Assembly (NCBI GenBank): GCA_003246335.1 | Contig: QKAR01000145.1 | Coordinates: 1 to 64,000 of the forward strand | DNA: 64,000 bases | Direction: 5' to 3' | From: Spirochaetales bacterium | GTDB lineage: Bacteria > Spirochaetota > Spirochaetia > Treponematales > Treponemataceae | Shown: in pieces, positions 1-11,635 of the stretch | Position numbering within the stretch: the stretch's first letter is position 1 | Layout: each line of letters begins with the position of its first letter | The notes under the pieces: model-generated | The model's database searches: none | Seen by the model: only the letters and a program-made list of their open reading frames with translations | Told to the model about the DNA's origin: nothing | Made by a program: the position numbers and the translations under genes

Positions 1-246
1 GTAAATGGCGTATGCCTTTTCCCATTCCTGCTCTTGATAGTGAACGTTTCCCATCGCCGCGAGCCCGTCGGGGTCTCGGGGGTTTTGCGCCAATCGTCGC
101 GTCGCCTCGCGCACTATCGCGTTTCGATCTTTCGCTTTTTTTTGCTTGGGACCCCGCGCGTCCTTTTTCCGGCCAAGAATGGTGAGAAGCAATAGGGCCG
201 CGGCGGCTATAATGATCACGGTAACGATGGTAAAACTCGAGGTCAT
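1..246 (-). CDS. TPR-repeat membrane-anchored protein (N-terminal part only)
   Basis: This reading frame is open from an ATG at 246 to the window edge, giving 82 residues with the C-terminus outside the window. Residues 5-24 form one hydrophobic helix (TIVTVIIIAAAALLLLTILG) followed by a very basic stretch (RKKDARGPKQKKAK), the pattern of an N-terminal membrane anchor with the rest cytoplasmic. From about residue 52 the sequence (NPRDPDGLAAMGNVHYQEQE) has the spacing of a tetratricopeptide repeat. A promoter lies 10 nt upstream, so the mRNA would have almost no leader. The partner is unknown. It is divergent from the LysM gene. Confidence 0.7.
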   Translation of the reverse strand, partial: MTSSFTIVTVIIIAAAALLLLTILGRKKDARGPKQKKAKDRNAIVREATRRLAQNPRDPDGLAAMGNVHYQEQEWEKAYAIY

Positions 247-255
247 ATATGGTTC

Positions 256-323
256 ATTATGATGATCAAATCTTTCCCTGTCAACAATTCGCGTTGACAA
301 GGGAACCGCGCGCATAATACAGT
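256..323. promoter_or_regulatory. Divergent promoters between the TPR and LysM genes
   Basis: Leftward: TTGACA (279-284, minus strand), 17-bp spacer, CATAAT (256-261), ending 9 nt before the ATG at 246. Rightward: TTGACA (294-299), 18-bp spacer, TACAGT (318-323), about 35 nt before the ATG at 359. The two -35 boxes are back to back and form an inverted repeat (roughly 275-304) that could also be an operator. Confidence 0.5.
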
Positions 324-358
324 TAAGTACGTAAATATCGAAAAGAAGAGGTACCGTC

Positions 359-1348
359 ATGGGAGCCGCAGCGATCGGCATTAAGTTGGCCGACAGCAAG
401 TTTTTCCCCATTCTTGAGGAAGGAAAACCCGCGAGCAAAATACTCGATGTAACGACCGTTCGCCCGGAGCAGACGAGCGTGCAGATTAACCTTTATCGCA
501 GTTCTTCCGATAGTATTGAGGACGGCGATTATGTCGGGACGCTGATTATCGAGGACATCGCGGCGAAACCCGCGGGAGAGGCGACCGTTGAGTTGACCCT
601 GTCTCTCGGCGACGATAATGAACTTTCCGCGGAAGCGGTCGATCGGGATTCCGGCTCCCGGCAAGTGCTGTCCGTGTCCCTGGAAACGCTCGACGGCGAA
701 AAGCGTTTCGTTATGCCCGATTTTGACCTGTCGCCGGTGGAGAATTCTCTTGATCTCGGCCATGACCCGGATCATGCGAACGTGGTGGTAGAGGGGCCGA
801 TTCCGGGAAACGCCCCCGAAGGATTGTATGAAATGAATGATGATGAAAAAAAAGGCGGGATTTTCCTGCCCGCTTGGCTGTGCGTGCTTATTCTCGTCGT
901 CGGCGTTATGGCGCTGGTCTTGGCCCTGCTCGTGTCGGCGCGAGTCATGCTTTTGAACAAAACGGCCGCGGAGGCTCCCGCGCCCGTTCCCACGGTGGAA
1001 GCGCCCGTGGTTCCTGCGGTAGAGCCCGCTCCCGCCGAGCCGACGCCCCCGGCTCCCGAGGAATCGGAACCGGTCATTGAGACTCCTCCGCCCGTCGAGA
1101 ACCCGGCGCCCGCCGTTCCCGAGCCGGTTGTCGTGGAAGCTCCCGTCGAGCCCGCTCCCCCCGAGCCGGCGCCCGAGGCGAAAGACATTCACTACAAGAT
1201 TAAGTGGGGTGACACTCTTTGGGACATTTCCGAGTCCTATTACAAAACCCCGTGGCTGTATCCTTCGATCGCGAAATATAACAAGATTAAGAACCCGAAC
1301 CTGATTATTTCGGGAACCTATCTCGATATTCCCGCGAAGGCGAAATAA
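359..1348 (+). CDS. Membrane protein with Hsp70 substrate-binding-domain-like region and C-terminal LysM
   Basis: 329 residues. The N-terminal ~125 residues resemble the beta-sandwich substrate-binding domain of DnaK: 'RPEQTSVQINLYRS' corresponds to the DnaK 'DNQTSVEIKVYQGE' strand, 'VGTLIIEDIAAKPAGEATVE' to 'LGQFELVGIPPAPRG', and 'LGDDNELSAEAVDRDSG' to 'IDANGIVNVSAKDKGTG'. No ATPase domain precedes it. One transmembrane helix follows (about 173-196, LPAWLCVLILVVGVMALVLA), then a Pro/Glu/Ala-rich linker (~205-275) and a LysM domain (~280-326, 'YKIKWGDTLWDIS'), which should bind peptidoglycan in the periplasm. The start has an AGAGG ribosome site. What the cytosolic domain binds is unknown. 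The Hsp70 assignment is by eye only. Confidence 0.75.
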   Translation: MGAAAIGIKLADSKFFPILEEGKPASKILDVTTVRPEQTSVQINLYRSSSDSIEDGDYVGTLIIEDIAAKPAGEATVELTLSLGDDNELSAEAVDRDSGSRQVLSVSLETLDGEKRFVMPDFDLSPVENSLDLGHDPDHANVVVEGPIPGNAPEGLYEMNDDEKKGGIFLPAWLCVLILVVGVMALVLALLVSARVMLLNKTAAEAPAPVPTVEAPVVPAVEPAPAEPTPPAPEESEPVIETPPPVENPAPAVPEPVVVEAPVEPAPPEPAPEAKDIHYKIKWGDTLWDISESYYKTPWLYPSIAKYNKIKNPNLIISGTYLDIPAKAK

Positions 1349-1352
1349 GCGT

Positions 1353-3377
1353 TTGTTCCGTCGCTTGAGCGCATCCCGGACCGCTCGGTCCGGGTTTTTT
1401 TTCTTGCCACTCGTTATGGCGTCGTTTTTCGTTTCGTGCCACGGGCCCGAGGTTTGGGGCTTGTCGCGGGATGAAATTCTCCGATCGATCGATCGGGGCG
1501 ATTACGTCGCGCTCGGAGCCGTTGACGAGGCTGCCCTCTCGGACGCCCTCGCGCTCGGACCCGAGGCCCCGTGGTGCCTCGCGCTCAATTTCGCGAAAGC
1601 CGGCCGCGTGGAAGATTCCCGGAAATTGCTGACGCTCGGGGCTTCGCGAAGTCCCGAGCCCTATCGAAGTCTCTGCGCGCTCGAGTTAATCCGCGTCGGG
1701 AGCGAGGAAGCCCGTCTTTCCTCGGTCGAAGCACTGCTTGCGGCGAAGCGGGACGATGCTCCTAATTCCCCTTCGGTCGGGAAACTTCGCGCGGCGCTTT
1801 CCGACGACGCCCTGCGCTCCCTTCGCCTTTCGCTGCTGGTATCGCTCAATCGTTTCGACGAGGCGTTCGGCCCTGACGCCGCTATCGTCGCGATTCGCTC
1901 GGCGGCCTATCGCCGGTCATGGAAAGAGGCGTGGGAAAAAACGCGACCGATCCTTTTGGCCGCTGATTCATCCGGAACCCTCGACCCTCGTTTTTTTTCC
2001 GATCGAGCCCTCGTGTCGGACCTGGGGAAGTCCGCGCTGTACGGTGCCCCAGAGCAAAAGGAGATAGCGCCGCTGTTCGATCGTCTGTCGAAAATAGCGC
2101 CTCGATCGAGCGGCGAACTTCGGTATCTGCTGACGTTTTACGCCGGTCGCCTGTACGGAAAAAAGAGTGATATCGCCCTTGAGCGTTTTACCTCCGCGGC
2201 GGCCCTCGCGCCGAGCGCCCCCGATCGGGACGCCGCCATTTGGTACGCGCTTGAGGCCTCAATGGCTCAAGGCGACGGTTTGTTTCTCGAAACGGCGGAG
2301 AAATGGTCGGCTTCCTGGGACGATCCGTCCTATTTCGACGATATTCTCGACTCGTTCGTCGTTTCGGCGAGCCAACGGGGCGCGTGGGAATCCATCGCGA
2401 AGCTTCGCGCCGCTTTGCCCGAAACCGTCGATTCCGAGCTTCTCGCCCGGCTCAATTACATAGCTGCGCGATCCGGCTCGATTTCTTCGAGCGCTGTCGA
2501 AGCTTCCTACCGCGCGGCGTTTTCTGCCGATCGCGCCTCTCTGTATTATCGCGCCCTCGCCGGCGCCGCGCTGGGCCTGGAACCGGACTCCGGGGAAAAT
2601 CTCGTCGCGGGTTCGCACGTCGATTCGAAGGCGACTTCGGAACGGGCGGCACCACCGGAAGACGAGTCTCGGGCCGCGGCGCTTCGCGCGCTCGTCTCCT
2701 GGTCGCTTGAGGATCGCGTGTACGGCACGGCCGAGCGTCTGTATCCCGACTGTCCGCCGGCTCTCGCGCGGGAACTCGCCGCGGCGCTTTCGAGGAAAGG
2801 CAGGTACGGCGACTCAATCAGGCTCATTTCCCTCGCCTTGCGCTTAAGCGACGCGACCATCACGAAAGAAGACCTTTCGTATCTGTATCCCCGCCCGTGG
2901 ATCGCCGAGGTTTCGGCGGCCGCGAGCCGCTACGGCGTGCCGGAATACGTGCTGTACGCGCTGATTCGCAGCGAAAGCTATTTTCAAGCGGACGCGGTTT
3001 CGCCGGCGGGAGCGCAAGGTTTGACCCAACTTATGCCGCCGACGGCCGCGGATATGGCGCGCAAGGCAAAGCTTGACTCGTTCGATATTCTCGATCCGGG
3101 CACAAACATAGATTTGGGCGCCCGCTATCTCTCCGAATTGGCTCGTCGCCTCGACGGCGATTACATGGCGGCCCTATACGCCTATAACGCCGGGATCACC
3201 AACGTTCGCGCCTGGCAAAAGAAGGCGGCTCATGGAGGGGCTGGGGAACTTTTTCTTGAGGGTTTGCCCTATTCCGAGACGCGCGGCTACGGCCGCAAAG
3301 TGCTTGCGGCCGCGGTCGTTTACGGCTATCTTTACTACCAAAAAACCGCGGGAGACGTCGTCCGCGAACTATTTTAA
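1353..3377 (+). CDS. Soluble lytic murein transglycosylase-like lipoprotein
   Basis: 674 residues. The C-terminal ~140 residues are an SLT (GH23) domain: 'YALIRSESYFQ' holds the catalytic Glu (about residue 541), followed by 'SPAGAQGLTQLMP', 'DPGTNIDLGARYL' and 'ALYAYNAG'. The region before it is a long Ala-rich helical scaffold like that of Slt70. The enzyme would cleave glycan strands to anhydro-MurNAc ends. The N-terminus reads as a lipoprotein signal (basic n-region, FFFLPLVMASFF, lipobox VSC with Cys at about 28). The TTG at 1353 is used because the later ATG at 1416 would leave almost no signal peptide. A terminator hairpin sits within the signal-peptide codons. It lies 4 nt after the LysM gene. 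Confidence 0.85.
   Translation: MFRRLSASRTARSGFFFLPLVMASFFVSCHGPEVWGLSRDEILRSIDRGDYVALGAVDEAALSDALALGPEAPWCLALNFAKAGRVEDSRKLLTLGASRSPEPYRSLCALELIRVGSEEARLSSVEALLAAKRDDAPNSPSVGKLRAALSDDALRSLRLSLLVSLNRFDEAFGPDAAIVAIRSAAYRRSWKEAWEKTRPILLAADSSGTLDPRFFSDRALVSDLGKSALYGAPEQKEIAPLFDRLSKIAPRSSGELRYLLTFYAGRLYGKKSDIALERFTSAAALAPSAPDRDAAIWYALEASMAQGDGLFLETAEKWSASWDDPSYFDDILDSFVVSASQRGAWESIAKLRAALPETVDSELLARLNYIAARSGSISSSAVEASYRAAFSADRASLYYRALAGAALGLEPDSGENLVAGSHVDSKATSERAAPPEDESRAAALRALVSWSLEDRVYGTAERLYPDCPPALARELAAALSRKGRYGDSIRLISLALRLSDATITKEDLSYLYPRPWIAEVSAAASRYGVPEYVLYALIRSESYFQADAVSPAGAQGLTQLMPPTAADMARKAKLDSFDILDPGTNIDLGARYLSELARRLDGDYMAALYAYNAGITNVRAWQKKAAHGGAGELFLEGLPYSETRGYGRKVLAAAVVYGYLYYQKTAGDVVRELF
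1375..1402 (+). terminator. Rho-independent terminator inside the transglycosylase signal-peptide codons
   Basis: Perfect 8-bp stem CCCGGACC (1375-1382) / GGTCCGGG (1387-1394), loop GCTC, then eight T (1395-1402). It ends the LysM transcript or acts as an attenuator, because it lies downstream of the TTG start at 1353 and its T-tract encodes the Phe residues of the signal peptide. Confidence 0.8.
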
Positions 3378-3395
3378 TTCCCTGGGAGCAATTAT

Positions 3396-4201
3396 ATGAA
3401 CGTATTAGAGGCTATCCTGCTCGGAGCCATTCAGGGCATTGCCGAATTTTTGCCGATTTCCAGTTCTGGCCATTTGGCGATCGCTCAGGCGTTAATGGAC
3501 TTGCGGGAAATCCCTCTTTTATTCGATATCCTTCTTCATTTGGCGACGCTCGCGGCCGTTTGCGCGGTTTTCCGCGCGCGCATCGCCGCGCTGTTTTTGG
3601 CGTTCGCCCGCTGGGTATCGCGCCGATCAACCGAGGCCGATCGCGGCGAGCTTTCCACGATCGTCGCTTTGCTCGTCGCCACCGCGATCACCGCGGTCAT
3701 TGGTTTTTTAGTGAAAGACGCCGTCGAGTCGCTATCCCCGTTTTGGATTTCGCTATGCCTCGTCGCGACGGGAATCATGCTCCTCGTCTCGGGAAAATTC
3801 GCCCCGAAAAAAACGATCGCGTCGCCGGGCGTCTTGCAGGGAGTCGTTATCGGCGTCGCGCAGGGCGTCGGCGTCGTTCCCGGGATTTCGCGGTCGGGAA
3901 GCACTATTTCGGCGGCGTTGCTGTGCGGGCTTGACCGTAAGGCCGCCGGCGATTTTTCCTTTCTCCTTTCGATTCCGACGATACTTGGCGCGTTTATCCT
4001 CGAGCTAAAAGATGCCGATACTCTAACTGGCGCCGTTTCGATCGCGCCGCTTGTCGCCGGGATGTTGACCGCTTTCGTCGTGGGCTACGTATCCCTTAAA
4101 ATTCTTCTGGGGCTTATTAACCGGGGCAAACTCGGTTGGTTCGCGGTGTATCTTGTCCCGGCTGGATTGGCGCTTGCGATCCATTTTGCCGGAGTGTTTT
4201 A

Positions 4202-4202
<1 letters not shown>
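3396..4202 (+). CDS. uppP: Undecaprenyl-diphosphatase
   Basis: 268 residues, the usual BacA/UppP length. The family motifs are present: 'EFLPISSSGHL' near residues 17-27, with the catalytic Glu and the Ser-rich loop, and 'PGISRSGST' near 163-171, with the conserved Arg. The rest is about eight hydrophobic helices. The enzyme dephosphorylates undecaprenyl diphosphate to recycle the lipid carrier for peptidoglycan. The start has GGGAG 8 nt upstream. The stop overlaps the ftsK start (TAATG), so the two are translationally coupled. Together with the preceding transglycosylase it makes a cell-wall gene group. Confidence 0.96.
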
Positions 4203-7075
<2,873 letters not shown>

Positions 7076-7080
7076 CGGCC

Positions 7081-7097
7081 GACGCCCCTTGGGCGTC
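7081..7097. terminator. Hairpin between convergent ftsK and cheD
   Basis: 7-bp stem GACGCCC / GGGCGTC with a CTT loop directly after the ftsK stop. No T-run follows on either strand, so termination activity is uncertain. Confidence 0.35.
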
Positions 7098-7100
7098 GCG

Positions 7101-7715
7101 CTATCGATCGAAGAGGAAAATTTTCGATGAACCTTCGTCCTCTTTTGTATGGTCTTCGATGGTCTTTTTCCAAAAGCCGAGCTCTTTGCGCTCGATCCGT
7201 TCCGTCGCGGTCTTCACGATAAAGCGGCGGTACACCGCGTACGTGTCAGTGCGAAATCGGATCACCCGGCCTTTCGTCCCGCCGAGATCGGCGGAATCGA
7301 GGGGAATGCCCTCGGTTACCAGATATTCCCTGACAAAGCGCCCATTAACGTCGCCGACCGCGGAAAACGAGTCGTTAGAGACGCGTTCGAGGACGGCGCC
7401 GCCGCCGAAAGCTTTCGCCCGAATGCGCTTCTTTTCCGCGCCGAGATGGATCATGTCGTTGATGAGCAGTTCCATGGCGTGAACGCCGTACCGTCCCGCC
7501 TCCGTCGCCCCGACGGGCATATCCCTTGAGTATCGCCGGTTCGCGAGCAGGAAATGGTTCATTCCCGCGACTTCGGCGACGGGGTCCCACAGGCAAGTCG
7601 CGACGCAGGAACCGAGGAGCGTCGAGACGAGAAAAGTCCCCTTACCGGCGAACCGTTCTCCCGGGTTAATGACGTAGCGCGGCATTTCCGGGAGATTGGG
7701 GATATCGTGTTTCAT
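7101..7715 (-). CDS. cheD: Chemoreceptor glutamine deamidase CheD
   Basis: 204 residues. The CheD signature is clear: catalytic Cys37 in 'LLGSCVATCLWD', His54 in 'GMNHFLL', and the later 'KAFGGGAVL'. CheD deamidates specific Gln residues of methyl-accepting chemotaxis proteins and in many bacteria interacts with CheC. It is convergent with ftsK and not next to other che genes. A good promoter lies directly upstream with no Shine-Dalgarno, so the message is probably leaderless. The C-terminal ~45 residues after 'LGGTKGRVIRF' are basic and extend past the usual CheD core. Confidence 0.93.
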   Translation of the reverse strand: MKHDIPNLPEMPRYVINPGERFAGKGTFLVSTLLGSCVATCLWDPVAEVAGMNHFLLANRRYSRDMPVGATEAGRYGVHAMELLINDMIHLGAEKKRIRAKAFGGGAVLERVSNDSFSAVGDVNGRFVREYLVTEGIPLDSADLGGTKGRVIRFRTDTYAVYRRFIVKTATERIERKELGFWKKTIEDHTKEDEGSSKIFLFDR

Positions 7716-7722
7716 GATTTAA

Positions 7723-7751
7723 AGGATAGGCGCGCGCGCGCCGAGATTCAA
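7723..7751 (-). promoter_or_regulatory. cheD promoter, leaderless type
   Basis: On the minus strand: TTGAAT (7746-7751), 17-bp spacer, TATCCT (7723-7728), then 7 nt to the ATG at 7715. Transcription would begin at or next to the start codon, and no ribosome site is present. Confidence 0.55.
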
Positions 7752-7760
7752 GGGCTCGCG

Positions 7761-8990
7761 CTAAATAAAGAATCTCAGGTCGCGGTGATTCACCATGTCC
7801 CAGCATTTCGCGACGATATAGGTTCCCGCTATCGTCGTGAGCGCGTCGATGGCGCACGCGACCGAGCAGATGAAGAACGCGACGGGTTTCAGTATGAGGT
7901 ATCCAGACTCGAATCCCCTTCCGTAGAGGGCGCACACGGTCGCGAGCGCGACGTAGGCGCCGCCGGACGGGAACCTTCCCAAAAACAGCGAAATGACGAT
8001 GGAGACGCCGACGATCCAGATCATGTCGTAGAAGGCGATGCCGAGGCTCGAATAGGACTTGAGAATGACGATGAAGCTCACGACGACGGTGAGCGCGGTT
8101 CCGCCGCGCCCGAATATCGAGAACATCGGCATGGTGACCGAGGAAATGCGCCTTCGCACGCCGAGGCTTTCGTTCGCGTGGCGAATGAGGATGGGCAGCG
8201 TCATGTTCGCGTCGCCCGAAAAAAAGGCGGCTATCATCGAGGCCGTGCTCGCGTAGAGCACTCGGTAGGGATTGATCGTGCCGCAGAAAATCCTGATGAC
8301 GAGCGGGTAGACCGCGCCGGCGAGAAACACGAGAATGAAAAAGAGCAGCAGCACGAAGTCCGCGAAAACTTTCATTGAGAGCATCGCGCGGAATTGCAGG
8401 GTCCAATTCACCGAAATGGCTATCATGCCGACGGAAATGATGTCCACGAAGAACGTCATTATAGAGTAGAACACGCGCGAGAGAGAGTCGAACAGCGTAA
8501 GCGAGGCCTTCGCGGCGTTTTTATCGACCGCGAAGCCGGCGCCCGCGAAGCCCGCGGCGGCGCAAAGCGGGAGAATGAAAGCCCCGTTCGTGAACGCCTC
8601 GAAGGCGCTGGATGGGAATAGTTGGCGGAAGGATTCTCCGACGCCGAGTTTCGCCGTCTCCGTCGCGCCCTCGACGAATATCGGGATTCTTGACGGGTTT
8701 CGCGCCAAAACCAGCACGAGTCCCGTGACGGCTAGAACGATTGTGGTTATAATGATTATTCCCGACGTCATGGCGCCGAGGCGGAACAGGTTTTTGCTTT
8801 CGCGCAACTCGTACACGCCGATCGCGAAGCTGAAAAAAAGCACGGGGTAAAGCGCGTATCGGCCGAAGGCGACGGCGAGATCCGAGATATACTGGACGAC
8901 GCTTGAGAACGCCGCGTTTTGCGTCGGCGCGATGAGCGCGAAAGCGATCCCCGCAAGGATGCCCGCGAGATATTTGATCCAGATCTTCAT
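7761..8990 (-). CDS. Dicarboxylate/amino acid:cation symporter (SDF family)
   Basis: 409 residues from the ATG at 8990 (MKIWIKYLAG). Multiple hydrophobic helices, and the C-terminal core of the DAACS/GltP family is recognisable: a hairpin with 'FSIFGRGGTALT' in the place of the usual Ser-rich/'NMDGTA' region, and 'DALTTIAGTYIVAKC' near the C-terminus for substrate binding. It should import glutamate, aspartate, serine/threonine or dicarboxylates with Na+ or H+. The substrate cannot be fixed because the Asn-Met-Asp-Gly motif is altered to Gly-Arg-Gly-Gly. An upstream in-frame start at 9038 lies beyond the promoter and is not used. Divergent from the hybrid kinase. Confidence 0.85.
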   Translation of the reverse strand: MKIWIKYLAGILAGIAFALIAPTQNAAFSSVVQYISDLAVAFGRYALYPVLFFSFAIGVYELRESKNLFRLGAMTSGIIIITTIVLAVTGLVLVLARNPSRIPIFVEGATETAKLGVGESFRQLFPSSAFEAFTNGAFILPLCAAAGFAGAGFAVDKNAAKASLTLFDSLSRVFYSIMTFFVDIISVGMIAISVNWTLQFRAMLSMKVFADFVLLLFFILVFLAGAVYPLVIRIFCGTINPYRVLYASTASMIAAFFSGDANMTLPILIRHANESLGVRRRISSVTMPMFSIFGRGGTALTVVVSFIVILKSYSSLGIAFYDMIWIVGVSIVISLFLGRFPSGGAYVALATVCALYGRGFESGYLILKPVAFFICSVACAIDALTTIAGTYIVAKCWDMVNHRDLRFFI

Positions 8991-8999
8991 AGGAACTTG

Positions 9000-9028
9000 A
9001 GGATACCTGATGCGGGTTATCCCGTCAA
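9000..9028 (-). promoter_or_regulatory. Promoter of the symporter gene
   Basis: On the minus strand: TTGACG (9023-9028), 17-bp spacer, TATCCT (9000-9005), then 9 nt to the ATG at 8990. The predicted leader is only 2-3 nt, with no ribosome site. Confidence 0.5.
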
Positions 9029-9040
9029 TCGGAGGCATTT

Positions 9041-11593
9041 GTGAACCCTGCGTCGCTGATAACCGCGATTTTAGCCATCGGTCTCGTGTCGTGCTTGGCC
9101 GCCTATAACGCGGTGAAATTCTTTCGGCGTCCGTTAAACCGCCGCTTCGTCTTGCTCGGCTTTACCATCGTCTTCCTTGAGGCCTTGCTCGTGCTCGCCC
9201 GCGCGAAAGTCGCGCCGAACTCGGATGTATTCGATTTCTTATTCGGCGCCGCGTACTGGGTCATGGTTCACTTAACGGTCTCTTTCCTGATAGAGCTTAC
9301 GGGCGCGAAGCGGTCGCGCCTCTTTTACCTCGGCTATGGCCTTGCCGTCCCTATCGGCCTCTCGTACTCTTTTTTCCCCAGATTCGCCTTTTTCGACGTC
9401 TCGCTGCTTCTGTATAGCTCGATCCGCGGGTTCGTTCTCATGAGCGCCTGGATACGATACTCTACCGACGATCGCGCGCGGCGCGACGGGGAATGGGTCC
9501 GGCTTCTTTTTTCCACCTTTCCGCTCGGGATGATCTCCTCGCTCGTTCATTCTCAGTACAGCATCATGTGGCCGCTTTCGATCTTTTATTGCGTCATTCA
9601 TTTTACCCTGAACGAATTGCGAATTTTGCGCCGCCTCACGTCGCCGGAAAATTTGCTCGTCATCGACAGCGTTTTCGACGTCATAATCCTGCTCGATCCC
9701 TTGGGTCGCGTCGTGCGGGCGAATCGGAGATGCCTGCAGCTTTTGGCTCGCTCGGCCTCGTCGGTGAACGGGACGGGCATCGAGCGGTTAGTCGCCCACG
9801 CCGAGCTCGACGGTGACCGGCGGGTCGGCTGGCTCGAGAGGCACGGGTGGACCAGCGGCGTCGGGGATATCGGCTCGGGCGTCGGGCGAACCGCCTCCAT
9901 GGACGCGCTTCTAATACCGCGCGCGGGCGAGCCGATTCCCGTGGACTTGCGCATTCTCTGCCTAACCGATCTCTCGGGAAACCGCTCGGGCTTCATCGTG
10001 TCGGCGACCGACATGCGCATCACGCTGCAGCTCATGAAGGAAATATCCGATCGGGAATACGCGACGCGCGACTTAGCCCTGTCGGAAAGCAGATTTTCGC
10101 GCATGTTCCTGTTCAATCCCGTCGGCATCATGATCGTCGACTTGGACACCCGGCTCATAACCGAGGCGAACCCTGCCGCGAAGGAAATTTTCGAGCGGGA
10201 CGACGCGGGCATGGTCGGGAAAAGCCTTTCCGACGTTGGGTTGCGCTTTTCCGACTCGTCGTACGACAGCTTTCTTGAGCGCGTCACGATGGAGGGGAGC
10301 ATCCCCGAATTTTCCGGGACGGTCCTGCTCGGCGCCCAGCGCGTGCGGCTCTGTCGGCTTTCGGCGGTCTCGTTCGACGTGAATCGGGTGAAGACGATGC
10401 TCGTCTCCATTCTCGACGTGACGCAGCAAGAGCAAATGCGCGAGGCCCTTGAGCGCAAGCAAAAGGTGGAGACCGTCGGTACGCTCGCCGGGGGCATCGC
10501 GCACGATTTCAACAATATCCTCGCGGCCATCCTCGGGCACATCGGCCTCGCGAAGATGCGGGTGAGCGACCCGCACATGCGCGCCCCGATAGAGAAAGCC
10601 GAGGAGGCTTGCCTGCGCGCGCGCGAAATGACGCGGCAGCTACTCGCCTTTTCTCGGGGCGGAAAACCGGTTATCGGGCGATGCGACACGCGGCAACTCA
10701 TCGTCGACTCCGCGATGCTCGGGGTTTCGGGCACTTCCATTTCTTGCTACTTCGACATAGAAAAGGGGGTGTGGCCGCTCATAGCCGATAAGATACAAGT
10801 CGGTCAGGCGATATCGAATCTCGTCGTGAACTCGGTCGACGCGATGGGTTCGAGCGGCATCATCGAGATATTGGCGAGAAACCGCGATTTAACGACGATC
10901 GGCGCCCGCCGCCGCCCCATGGGAGCCGACTCGAAACCGATTCCCTCGGGGCGCTACGTGGAAATACGCGTGAGCGACAAGGGCCCGGGCGTCCCCGAAT
11001 CGATCCGCGCGAAAATATTCGATCCTTTTTTCACCACGAAGGAAAAAGGCACGGGCCTTGGCTTGTCGATCGTCTTTTCGATCGTGCAAAACCACCATGG
11101 TGCGATAAATCTCGTCAGTCGCGAGGGAGAAGGCGCCGTTTTCAGCGTTTTCCTGCCCGCCGACGCGGAAGCCGCCCCGCTGGACGATGATTCGAGCGAG
11201 GTTTCTTTCCCCGCGAAAAAGCGCGTGCTTATCATGGACGACGACCCGCTCGTCTTGGAGAGCGCGAACGGGATTCTGTCCTCGTTTGGCTTCGAGACCA
11301 CGCTGACGAAGAACGGGGCCGAGGCGGTTCGCTCGTATCGCGAGGCCGCGGATAAGGGAACGCGATACGATTTCTGCGTTCTTGATCTCGTGGTCCCCGG
11401 CGGAATGTCGGGGGCGGATTGCGCGCGGGAAATTCTCTCGTTTGATCCGTCGGCTTTTCTGTTAGTGTCGTCCGGCTATTCGGACGATCCCATCCTTGCC
11501 CGGTATCGCGACTATGGGTTTAAGGGCATTATCCCGAAGCCCTATACGCTTGAGGAATTCCGGCGTGTCCTGATGGACGCTTTCTTTCAGTGA
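9041..11593 (+). CDS. Membrane hybrid sensor histidine kinase with PAS domains and receiver
   Basis: 850 residues from a GTG start with GGAGG upstream. Residues 1-~200 hold about seven hydrophobic helices, probably a membrane sensor. Two PAS-like regions follow (~205-320 and ~350-470, 'RMFLFNPVGIMIVDLDTRLI'). The dimerisation/phosphoacceptor motif 'AGGIAHDFNNILAAI' has His near 487. The HATPase shows an N-box ('SNLVVNSVDAM'), 'VSDKGPGVP' and 'KGTGLGLSIV'. The C-terminal receiver (~725-850) has acidic 'DDD' and phospho-Asp in 'VLDLVVPGG' near 781. No output gene is adjacent, so signal and target are unknown. Confidence 0.92.
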   Translation: MNPASLITAILAIGLVSCLAAYNAVKFFRRPLNRRFVLLGFTIVFLEALLVLARAKVAPNSDVFDFLFGAAYWVMVHLTVSFLIELTGAKRSRLFYLGYGLAVPIGLSYSFFPRFAFFDVSLLLYSSIRGFVLMSAWIRYSTDDRARRDGEWVRLLFSTFPLGMISSLVHSQYSIMWPLSIFYCVIHFTLNELRILRRLTSPENLLVIDSVFDVIILLDPLGRVVRANRRCLQLLARSASSVNGTGIERLVAHAELDGDRRVGWLERHGWTSGVGDIGSGVGRTASMDALLIPRAGEPIPVDLRILCLTDLSGNRSGFIVSATDMRITLQLMKEISDREYATRDLALSESRFSRMFLFNPVGIMIVDLDTRLITEANPAAKEIFERDDAGMVGKSLSDVGLRFSDSSYDSFLERVTMEGSIPEFSGTVLLGAQRVRLCRLSAVSFDVNRVKTMLVSILDVTQQEQMREALERKQKVETVGTLAGGIAHDFNNILAAILGHIGLAKMRVSDPHMRAPIEKAEEACLRAREMTRQLLAFSRGGKPVIGRCDTRQLIVDSAMLGVSGTSISCYFDIEKGVWPLIADKIQVGQAISNLVVNSVDAMGSSGIIEILARNRDLTTIGARRRPMGADSKPIPSGRYVEIRVSDKGPGVPESIRAKIFDPFFTTKEKGTGLGLSIVFSIVQNHHGAINLVSREGEGAVFSVFLPADAEAAPLDDDSSEVSFPAKKRVLIMDDDPLVLESANGILSSFGFETTLTKNGAEAVRSYREAADKGTRYDFCVLDLVVPGGMSGADCAREILSFDPSAFLLVSSGYSDDPILARYRDYGFKGIIPKPYTLEEFRRVLMDAFFQ

Positions 11594-11599
11594 TTTCGC

Positions 11600-11629
11600 T
11601 TGTCCCGCGGCGGGGATTGCCGATATAAT
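11600..11629 (+). promoter_or_regulatory. Promoter of the unknown 213-residue gene
   Basis: TTGTCC (11600-11605), 18-bp spacer, perfect TATAAT (11624-11629), then 6 nt to the ATG at 11636. No ribosome site, so a leaderless transcript is predicted. Confidence 0.55.
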
Positions 11630-11635
11630 CGCGCT

